Part shown: one piece after another, positions 27,931 to 64,000 of the stretch
Layout of the letters: each line of letters starts with the position of its first letter
How positions within the stretch are numbered: the stretch's first letter is position 1
Assembly: GCF_035594125.1 (NCBI RefSeq)
Contig: NC_087155.1
Span: 4,538,692-4,602,691, forward strand
Direction of reading: 5' to 3'
Length of the DNA stretch: 64,000 nt
From: Scylla paramamosain
Lineage: Eukaryota > Arthropoda > Malacostraca > Decapoda > Portunidae
Translations under genes and position numbers: made by a program
The notes under the pieces: model-generated
Told to the model about the DNA's origin: nothing
What the model saw: only the letters and a program-made list of their open reading frames with translations
Databases searched by the model: none

Positions 27931-28682
27931 CACTAAATCCCGCCTAAGTTAGAGCCAAATACCTTGAATATTGGATAAGTTGCACACTTTTATGACCTCA
28001 GATAAATAAGGGTTGGATATCTTAGATTGTCAACTGAGATATACGGGGGAAGTTGGACACTCAAGTACTCTGATAGATACATGATATCTCAGACTGTTCT
28101 CCAAGATATATGGGGAAAACTGGACACTCAGATAGACATCAGATAGGTATCTAATGTACTATTCTACTGTAGAGCATCACATCTTGTCTTATCCTGAGTT
28201 ATCCAAATGAAGGGATAGGAGAAAATGACTGTTGACTGAAATGTCCTTTGGTTTTAACATAATTACAAGAACAGAAGAAACCACAGTGAGATGCTTGGTG
28301 ACGTTGAAAGAGGCGAGTGTGAAAGTCACTACTCCCAATGCTAAAGAAAAATTTTTCAAGATGTGCACCAGAGAGAATTGATACAAATTTAAATATTAAA
28401 TATTAAACACATAATTTAAATATCAAATATTAATTTTCTCCCAATATGCAGAGCATAACATAACTACACAATGTTTACAATCGTATGTGCACTAGAAACA
28501 CTGCCTGCTCTCTGTATGGCCAGTGTCTTGCTGTGCCACACACAACAGCCTGATTCCTGCTGTGTTTGCTGGTCTTGATGATGGCTTCTAAGGCTACATC
28601 TAGTTTTCCTCTGATAACTCAGATTTTCTGATATTTCTGATTGGTGTTCCCCCAATTAATCTAACTTAGGCAGGGTTTACTA
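27931..28682. mobile_element. non-autonomous Tigger/pogo-like element, about 752 bases
   Basis: Left end CACTAAATCCCGCCTAAGTT and right end, reverse complemented, TAGTAAACCCTGCCTAAGTT, both next to TA. Inside are several diverged short repeats (GATATCTCAG-like) but no transposase. The class is inferred from end sequence and TA site. Confidence 0.6.
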
Positions 28683-30236
<1,554 letters not shown>

Positions 30237-30343
30237 ATCAAGGAGTACCTTTTGCATAAGTAATGTCTTTTCATATATTGCAGCAACAAAATGAGAAAAC
30301 AGAAAACAGTGAATTACAAGGCAAGAAATGTTAATATGTTTAC

Positions 30344-56109
<25,766 letters not shown>

Positions 56110-57132
56110 CTTGAATATTAGATCATATGACTAATTAAAGCACCAAATGTCCCATTCTCTTTTCATTCATTCTGAAATGGAAAAGTACATTCCTACATAA
56201 CTGATTCATCTAACAATGACTAAAGAAATTGCATATACTTAAAGATACATATTGCTGTTAGGATTGTGTCAAAGAAATCAATCCTGACAGCCATGTAAAT
56301 TTGCTGATAATAACATAGCACAAATATACCATAACACACTAATGCATGAGGCACATGTATTGATATCCAAAGGTACTATGAATTCAAGAAAAATTGCAAT
56401 CACCCTTCTCTCAGTAACCAACAACTTAACACCCCCATTCAAACTATCTTCAACTTCCACACATGAATTAATAATCTCAATCGGCAACATTCCTCCAGCT
56501 ATCCAATGCTAGCTGTCTTAAATAACCAATGGTAGCTCTTGGCTGTGCAGCAACTTACTTATGACTAAGCACTTAAGTCAGTCTATTGTAGTGCATGTTG
56601 GTTAATTAATAAAGCTAATTCTTAACAATATCTACCTTGTTCTATGATGGACATGTATGCTTTTCTTTATTTTTCAAAATATTTTCAGAGACAGCTTCAA
56701 TTTTTCCCACAAAGATACAGGTGGAATTCAGTGCTCCTCAGTCAAGAAATTGTGATGTGAGGTTTCAACAGCATCCTTCTATAATAATAGGTTATTAAGT
56801 GATGTTAGCCAGATGGAATGTGCCTTTACTGGATTCCCCAATGAGAGGTGGGTGTAATCTTTGAAAGCTCTATGAAAGTAGCCCTAGATCTCCCCAAAAG
56901 TTTATTAATGTAATCCAACGTAATGTCCTCCAGTAAATCTAATTCTATAAAACAATTCCATAATTTTATTTATTTATATATTTATTTTTTCCAATGTATA
57001 ATAAGCTTAGGTAATTCTAAGAAAGCAGTGTTTAGGATGAGAAAGTAAATACATTCAACCGAACACTAACCAGAGGAGATCTGTCCTCTCCTGTGGACTA
57101 TCCCTTGGACTCATGCTAAAGAAGATGTTTGC

Positions 57133-57169
<37 letters not shown>

Positions 57170-57745
57170 ATGAATAAAATTAATTTATTCTGTCATCTTT
57201 TGGCCAATTTGTGACAAAGTTTTACAGCAAAATTCTTAAAAATAAACAAATTATAACAATATCCCTTTCCCCTCTCCCATTGTATGATGTGTCACACTTA
57301 GAGGTGCCATGTGCACATACTTCACTGCCCTGTCCTATCTTGCCTCATCTGTCTCTCTTTTTCCTCTTACCTGCATTACTACTACCATGGGAAAGCCATC
57401 AAGAAGGAAGCATGTAAATAAACTACAGATGTATCAGATATCAGAATTCTGAGGTCCATGGATGCAGATGTGTGTGCAGATGTCATGTGTACGTATTTTG
57501 TGGATGCAGATGTGGATATAAAATTCTAACATCCTCACAGATGCAGATGTGTTCAGGATTTTGGTATAAACTCACTATATAGCAAAAATTATTGCCAAAT
57601 GACCAATGCGATAAGTGCTCAGTACTGCCAGTTCATTTTTTTTCAGTCTTATTTTTGTATAATTACATAATATAAAGTTACGAATGAAGCACTGAAATCT
57701 TTCTTGTGAACTTTAAGAGGGAGTAAGGTCTGTATGTACAGGCAT
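56110..57745. other. region upstream of the PDZD8-like start codon
   Basis: It should hold the 5' UTR and promoter or an upstream intron. I found no convincing TATA box, initiator or non-coding exon. It contains an (AAAT)n run at 57133-57176 and a diverged GATGCAGATGTG-type repeat at 57461-57553. Confidence 0.4.
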
Positions 57746-57770
57746 GCATAATGTAAATATATATTGTCTA

Positions 57771-57797
57771 CACACACACACACACACACACACACAG
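57771..57797. repeat. (CA)n microsatellite at LINE-A 5' border
   Basis: About 13 CA units immediately before a 5'-truncated LINE-A copy. Confidence 0.95.
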
Positions 57798-58486
<689 letters not shown>

Positions 58487-58539
<53 letters not shown>

Positions 58540-58578
58540 ACACACACACACAAGCACACACACACACACACACATGCA

Positions 58579-58645
<67 letters not shown>
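58487..58645. repeat. (CA)n microsatellite with interruptions, joining two LINE-A copies
   Basis: About 159 bases of CA with CC, AG and TG interruptions. The left neighbour is a LINE-A tail, the right neighbour a LINE-A 5' end. Confidence 0.97.
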
Positions 58646-58647
<2 letters not shown>

Positions 58648-58649
58648 TC

Positions 58650-61563
58650 ACGGCAGACAGAGAAATCAACGCAAACAGGTGCTCCTAAAAATCCAGCCAT
58701 CTATGTGGCTTAGAGCTCCCCTAGTGGAAATACAGAGGTGAGAGTTCACAGTGGTTTTACTCGTTGCTGTCCCATCTCCAAAAGTGTTTTGTAGAAAGCA
58801 GTTAAATTGTTATAATGAGCAGTGAAGAGGGGGCTACTTCGGTCCCCACTATGTTGTTTACACCAACGGGGACTGTCCCAAAGACGAGACAGAGAGACTT
58901 CTCGGGATTAGGGGAAGGGGACCAAAGGGTTGGGGAAGCAATGATGAGAAGGAGAATTATCACCAAAATGAAAGAAATAAAGGACAGATTTGACAAGATG
59001 GAGAAGATGGTTAAAACTTTGATCACTGAGAAGGGGGTATGGAAAGGTGCATACAACAATCTACATAAAAAACCTAACGTTATGTGAAAAGAAATCAATG
59101 GAACATGAAGGCAAAGTGGGAGAGTTAAATGTAAAACAAGAAAATTGGAAGAAAGGACAAGAGGAAGAAAAGATTAATTTTAGAAAAACTGTGGAGGAAC
59201 AAACAAAGGCAAAAACAACACAAAGATAACAGAAAAAGTTGTTCAAGTTATAAAACAAAAAGAAAACTTGGTGAGAGACACTATGGATAAGAAAAAACTG
59301 GTATTTGGCCTGAAGGAAGAGCGTACACCTCAGAGGAGTGAAAGAGAAAAGAAGAAAAAGAGATGTGTGGAAAAATTAGTGGAGACATTACAAGAAGAAA
59401 AAGAGCTGACTGGAGAGATCGTAGAAATTAAAAGATTGGGTAGATACTCGTATGTTGAGGGTGGACAGTGTCCAATGAAAGTAAAGTTTAGGTCACAAGT
59501 GGCAGCTGAAGAAACACTGAGTAAATCCTGGCCAAGGTAGAAGAATACAAACAGGTGTGGATAAAAAGAGATAGAACCAGAGAAGAGAGAGATACTATAA
59601 ATGAACTAAGAAAAGAAACAAATGAAAAAAAAACGGAAAACTATCAGAGGCAGGGAAAAAAAAAAAAAACACGTTCTTTTGAAGGGTCATGGACATGAGG
59701 TTGAGAAAGTGGTACAGGAGGGAAGTAAATGCGGAAGGGGAAGACTAAAAGTAGCATACACGAACATAAATGGACTAATGTCAGCAGTGGTGAAACTAGA
59801 AGACTATTTAAAAGAGAAACCGGACATCATGGGAATTGTTGAAACTAAATTGGCAAGTGGAGGGAATATATTAAATATTGGTGAAGGAAAATACTACCTC
59901 TGAAAGAGAAATAGAAAGAATAAACGGGGAGGTGTGATGCTTCCAGTTAGGAAGCCTCCTCCATCCCATCTGTAACATTTGGGATGGAGGAGGCAGAAGT
60001 ATTGAAAATAAGCTTAAGACAGAATATGGGAAGATGACATAATATTGTGATGACTTATGTTCCTCCCTATTCCAACTCTTAGACAGAGGATGAATATAAT
60101 AAAAATGCTTGAGGACACGAGGACATGTTTGGCAGAGCTGCTTGAGGAAAATGACGATATACTCCTGATGGGGGACTTTAACTCTAAAGAGGTATCTTTG
60201 GAGAATTGGACCACAGAAGGCAGTGAGTCATCATGGGGGAACAAGCTACTAGACCTGGCTGTTGAAAATTTCCTGACACAATGGGTTACAGATGACACAA
60301 GATTTAGGGGAAATGAAGCACCTTCAAGGCTTGATCTAATTTTCACCAAGGAACAAGTAATTGTAGAAGACCTTAAATATATAAACCCAACAGGAAAAAG
60401 TGATTATGTGCTGATTCAGTTCACAGTTATGGATAATAACCTCAGTATAAGAAAAGAGGACCACAGAAGAGAATGGCTAAACTACAGCAAGACTAACTTT
60501 GGACAACTTAGGAAGTATTTCAAAGAAGTGAATTGGAACATAGTTATTCAAAAGGAGGATAGCTTTCCTGAACATTTATAATAAGAGAAGTAGAGAAATG
60601 GGTATCCAAAAGATCAACAGAGAACCTTTTCAAAAAGGACTGGTGCAACAGATGTGCAACAACTATATTGGAGAGAGAAAAAGCATGGAACAAGTGAAAG
60701 AAAAACAAGAGACTGGGCCTGTGGAACAATTATATAAGGAAGAGGAACAAATGTGTCAAAACTCGCAGAGATGAGCAGGAAATTTTTGAAAAGAATGTTG
60801 CGGAGAAATGTAAAGACCAACCAAAATTATCTTATAAATTCATCAATGGAAAATTAAAGAGTAAAGATGAAATAAGCACGGTAAAAGCTGAAGAAACAGT
60901 GGAAGACCCAAAAGAGGTAGCTGAAGTGTTTAACAGATACTTCCACTCTGTGTTTACTAAGGAAAATTATTTCAGAGGTGAGAGGACAGCATTAGAAAAA
61001 GGGACTGACCTAAAGGAGATTAAAACATCAGAAGAAGAAGTAAAGAATATGTTGGAAGACCTGGATGTAAGGAAAGCAATGGGTCCTGATGATGTATCAA
61101 GTTGGATTTTTAAAAGAGTGTAGCTCACAATTAGTCTCAGTGCTGCACAATATAATTAGCACCACCATGGTAAAAGGTAGAGTACCCATAGACTGGAAAC
61201 AGGCAGATATTACCCCAATTCACAAGATTGGAAGTAAAGAAGATCCATTAAATTATAGACCTGTATCGCTCACACGTGTGGTGGTGAAGATTTGTGAAAA
61301 GATCATCAAGAACAAATGGGTGAAATACCTAGAAGACAACAAGGTGATAACAGAGAAACAGTTTGGTTTCAGAAAAGGAAGATCTTGTGTTACGAATTTG
61401 ATGAGTTTCTACTCAAGAGTAATAGATATAGTGCAAGAGAGAGATGGATGGGCCAACTGCATATGCTTAGATCTGAGAAAAGCATTTGATAAAGTTCCGC
61501 ACAGAAGATTAATATGGAAATTGGAAAAAATTGGAGGACTCGGTGGATCACTGTTAAAGTGGA
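58650..61563 (+). mobile_element. LINE-A (A2 type) 5' and middle part, cut by LINE-B
   Basis: The 5' UTR starts after (CA)n. ORF1 starts at about 58815 (MSSEEGATSVPTMLFTPTGT; frameshifts at about 59080 and 59220). ORF2 endonuclease is from about 59755 (YTNINGLMSAVVKLEDYLKE, IVETKLASG, LLMGDFNSKEVS, TGKSDYVLIQF). The RT is from about 61060 (RKAMGPDDVSSWIFK, FGFRKGRSCVTNLMSFYSRV, LDLRKAFDKVPHRRL). It stops at 61563, where a LINE-B poly(T) starts. The remainder would lie beyond the window. Relatively few lesions. Confidence 0.85.
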
Positions 61564-63874
61564 TTTTTTTTTTTTTTTTTTTTTATGTAGGAAGGATACT
61601 GGCCAAGGGCAACAAAAATCCATTAAAAAAAAAATGCCCACTGAAATGCCAGTCCCATAAAAGGGTCAAAGCAGTGGTCAAAAATTGGTGGATAAGTGTC
61701 TTGAAACCTCCCTCTTGAAGGAATTCAAGTCATAGGAAGGTGGAAATACAGAACCAGGCAGGGAGTTCCAGAGTTTACCAGAGAAAGGGATGAATGATTG
61801 AGAATACTGGTTAACTCTTGCGTTAGAGAGGTGGACAGAATAGGGGTGAGAGAAAGAAGAAAGTCTTGTGCAGCGAGGCTGCGGAAGGAGGGGAGGCATG
61901 CAGTTAGCAAGATCAGAAGAGCAGTTGGCATGAAAATAGCGGTAGAAGACAGCTAGATATGCAACACTGCGGCGGTGAGAGAGGGGCTGAAGACAGTCAG
62001 TTAGAGGAGAGGAGTTGATGAGACGAAAAGCTTTTGATTCCACCCTGTCTAGAAGAGCAGTATGAGTGGAACCCCTCCAGACATGTGAAGCATACTCCAT
62101 ACATGGAAGGATAAGGCCCTTGTACAGAGTTAGCAGCTGGGGGGGTGAGAAAAACTGGCGGAGACGTCTCAGAACACCTAACTTCATAGAAGCTGTTTTA
62201 GCTAGAGATGAGATGTGAAGTTTCCAGTTCAGATTATAAGTAAAGGACAGACCGAGGATGTTCAGTGTAGAAGAGGGGAACAGTTGAGTGTCATTGAAGA
62301 AGAGGGGATAGTTGTCTGGAAGGTTGTGTCGAGTTGATAGATGGAGGAATTGAGTTTTTGAGGCATTGAACAATACCAAGTTTGCTCTGCCCCAATCAGA
62401 AATTTTACAAAGATCAGAAGTCAGGCGTTCTGTGGCTTCCCTGCGTGATATGTTTACCTCCTGAAGGGTTTGACGTCTATGAAAAGACGTGGAAAAGTGC
62501 AGGGTGGTATCATCAGCATAGGAGTGGATAGGACAAGAAGTTTGGTTTAGAAGATCATTAATGAATAATAAGAAGAGAGTGGGTGACAGGACAGAACCCT
62601 GAGGAACACCACTGTTAATAGATTTAGGAGAAGAACAGTGACCGTCTACCACAGCAGCAATAGAACGGTCAGAAAGGAAACTTGAGATGAAGTTACAGAG
62701 AGAAGGATAGAAACCATAGGAGGGTAGTTTGGAAATCAAAGCTTTGTGCCAGACTCTATCACAGGCTTTTGATATGTCCAAGGCAACAGCAAAAGTTTCA
62801 CCAAAATCTCTAAAAGAGGATGACCAAGACTCAGTAAGGAAAGCCAGAAGATCACCAGTAAAGCGGCCTTGACGGAACCCATACTGGCGATCAGATAGAA
62901 GGTTGTGAAGTGATAGATGTTTAAGAATCTTCCTGTTGAGGATAGATTCAAAAACTTTAGATAAGCAGGAAATTAAAGCAATAGGACGGTAGTTTGAGGG
63001 ATTAGAGCGGTCACCCTTTTTAGGAACAGGTTGAATGTAGGCAAACTTCCAGCAAGAAGGAAAGGTAGATGTTGACAGACAGAGCTGAAAGAGTTTGACT
63101 AGGCAAGGTGCAAGCACGGAGGCACAGTTTCGGAGAACAATAGGAGGGACCCCATCAGGTCCATAAGCCTTCCGAGGGTTTAGGCCAGCAAGGGCATGGA
63201 AAACATCATTACGAAGAATTTTAATACGTGGCATGAAGTAGTCAGAGGGTGGAGAAGAGGGAGGAACAAGCCCAGAATCGTCCAAGGTAGAGTTTTTAGC
63301 AAACGTTTGAGCAAAGAGTTCAGCTTTAGAAATAGATGTGATAGCAGTGGTGCCATCTGGTTGAAGTAGAGGAGGGAAAGAAGAAGAAGCAAAGTTATTG
63401 GAGATATTTTTGGCTAGATGCCAGAAATCACGAGGGGAGTTAGATCTTGAAAGGTTTTGACATTTTCTGTTAATGAAGGAGTTTTTGGCTAGTTGGAGAA
63501 CAGACTTGGCATGGTTCCGGGCATGCTTAGGGGGATCCTGAGGAGGGATTGGAGCAATAGGACAAGATAAAGATATGAGATTGTGATCGGAGGAGCCCAA
63601 CAGAGAAGAAAGGGTGACAGCATAAGCAGAAGGATTAGAGGTCAGGAAAAGGTCAAGAATGTTGGGCGTATCTCCAAGACAGTCAGGAATACGAGTAGGG
63701 TGTTGCACCAATTGCTCTAGGTCATGGAGGATAGCAAAGTTGTAGGCTAGTTCACCAGAATGGTCAGTGAAGGGAGAGGAAAGCTAAAGCTGGTGGTGAA
63801 CATTGAAGTCTCCAAGAATGGAGATCTCTGCGAAAGGGAAGAGGGTCAGAATGTGCTCCACTTTGGAAGTTAAG
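61564..63874 (-). mobile_element. LINE-B, best copy, with poly(A), bordered by a MITE
   Basis: The poly(A) is the T run at 61564-61584. The element runs from its 3' end up through the RT into the endonuclease, where it meets the MITE at 63877. It is inserted in the RT region of a LINE-A copy, opposite in orientation. It holds a long open frame (separate entry). Confidence 0.9.
61678..63783 (-). CDS. LINE-B endonuclease/reverse transcriptase, long open frame
   Basis: About 700 codons without interruption. The first visible part is the endonuclease end ([32 protein letters not shown] with the SDH motif). Then come a linker, RT fingers ([19 protein letters not shown]), [16 protein letters not shown], motif [12 protein letters not shown] (other copies SKAFD), motif [21 protein letters not shown], motif [11 protein letters not shown] with catalytic Asp pair, and a C-terminal domain ending SRHLSTNF. 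Just upstream an in-frame TAG at 63786-63784 replaces an expected Trp codon, so the full protein is cut. It copies its own RNA by target-primed reverse transcription, by family analogy. Confidence 0.88.
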   Translation of the reverse strand, partial: LSSPFTDHSGELAYNFAILHDLEQLVQHPTRIPDCLGDTPNILDLFLTSNPSAYAVTLSSLLGSSDHNLISLSCPIAPIPPQDPPKHARNHAKSVLQLAKNSFINRKCQNLSRSNSPRDFWHLAKNISNNFASSSFPPLLQPDGTTAITSISKAELFAQTFAKNSTLDDSGLVPPSSPPSDYFMPRIKILRNDVFHALAGLNPRKAYGPDGVPPIVLRNCASVLAPCLVKLFQLCLSTSTFPSCWKFAYIQPVPKKGDRSNPSNYRPIALISCLSKVFESILNRKILKHLSLHNLLSDRQYGFRQGRFTGDLLAFLTESWSSSFRDFGETFAVALDISKACDRVWHKALISKLPSYGFYPSLCNFISSFLSDRSIAAVVDGHCSSPKSINSGVPQGSVLSPTLFLLFINDLLNQTSCPIHSYADDTTLHFSTSFHRRQTLQEVNISRREATERLTSDLCKISDWGRANLVLFNASKTQFLHLSTRHNLPDNYPLFFNDTQLFPSSTLNILGLSFTYNLNWKLHISSLAKTASMKLGVLRRLRQFFSPPQLLTLYKGLILPCMEYASHVWRGSTHTALLDRVESKAFRLINSSPLTDCLQPLSHRRSVAYLAVFYRYFHANCSSDLANCMPPLLPQPRCTRLSSFSHPYSVHLSNARVNQYSQSFIPFSGKLWNSLPGSVFPPSYDLNSFKREVSRHLSTNF

Positions 63875-63876
63875 TA

Positions 63877-64000
63877 CAGTAAAATCCCTCTCATCCGGCA
63901 TTTGAGTATCCGGCAGCTTCAAGTATCCGGCACATTTTTTCTCGAGCCTTAAAATCAATAAAAAAATCAACGTGTACTCATAAAATCAATTAAAATTCCC
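63877..64000 (+). mobile_element. Tigger-derived MITE, copy 3, cut by window end
   Basis: It starts CAGTAAAATCCCTCTCATCC after TA (63875-63876) and follows copy 2 in the same orientation to the window edge. It is inserted in the LINE-B endonuclease region. Confidence 0.85.

Noticed and set aside
56278..56490. 70-codon open frame upstream of the PDZD8-like gene
   Set aside because: No domain, no splice link to exon 1, and an in-frame stop precedes the exon 1 ATG.

Overview
The window looks like nuclear DNA of an arthropod, most plausibly a decapod crustacean (crab or shrimp). The reasons are AT-rich intergenic DNA, very long (TA)n, (GA)n and (CA)n arrays, short GT-AG exons lost in repeat-filled introns, and dense non-LTR retrotransposons together with mariner, Tigger/pogo and Mutator-like DNA transposons. 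No bacterial or viral organisation, CRISPR array, tRNA or rRNA gene was seen. The organism assignment is inference from repeat style and protein resemblance.

One host gene is supported. On the minus strand from 56109 down to at least 30344 there are eight exons of a PDZD8-like protein: an N-terminal membrane anchor, the SMP lipid-transfer domain, a PDZ domain and the start of a Ser/Gly-rich disordered region. In the PDZD8 family this is an ER membrane protein working at ER-mitochondria and ER-endosome contact sites. All seven introns visible between these exons have GT-AG borders and keep the reading frame. The C-terminal part (C1 zinc finger and coiled coil in known homologues) was not found and probably lies left of the window or in small exons I could not identify. 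Introns 2, 3 and 6 (5.9, 4.8 and 12.6 kb) consist largely of mobile elements.

The rest is dominated by two LINE families. 'LINE-A' (my name) is CR1-like, encodes a coiled-coil ORF1 plus an endonuclease/reverse transcriptase ORF2, and ends in a short tandem tail built on acaactaggtaaata. Its copies are repeatedly bordered by (CA)n on the 5' side, the 3' side or both, and several are strung head-to-tail with one shared (CA)n between them. 'LINE-B' (my name) has a poly(A) tail and a different reverse transcriptase. Several LINE-B copies sit inside LINE-A copies. A third, older LINE (LINE-C) lies at about 18.7-19.7 kb.

Layout: 0.2-8.7 kb holds LINE-A copies invaded by LINE-B, itself carrying a mariner pseudogene. 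9.7-12.7 kb has (TA)n, LINE-B and LINE-A pieces. 13.2-15.1 kb is a Tigger-like element with a second inverted-repeat element nested inside. 15.1-18.4 kb is a chain of LINE-A copies. 18.7-23.5 kb is LINE-C and LINE-B with a Tigger-derived MITE. 24.8-26.7 kb is a Mutator-like relic. 27.9-28.7 kb is another inverted-repeat element. 30.3-56.1 kb is the PDZD8-like gene with its element-filled introns, including the best LINE-A copy at 32.1-36.3 kb. 57.7-64 kb is a LINE-A chain interrupted by a nearly intact LINE-B, which in turn borders a third MITE copy at the window edge.

The most unusual observation is the tight, repeated link between the CR1-like LINE-A and (CA)n microsatellites. It suggests either insertion targeted to (AC)n or a tail that seeds microsatellites.
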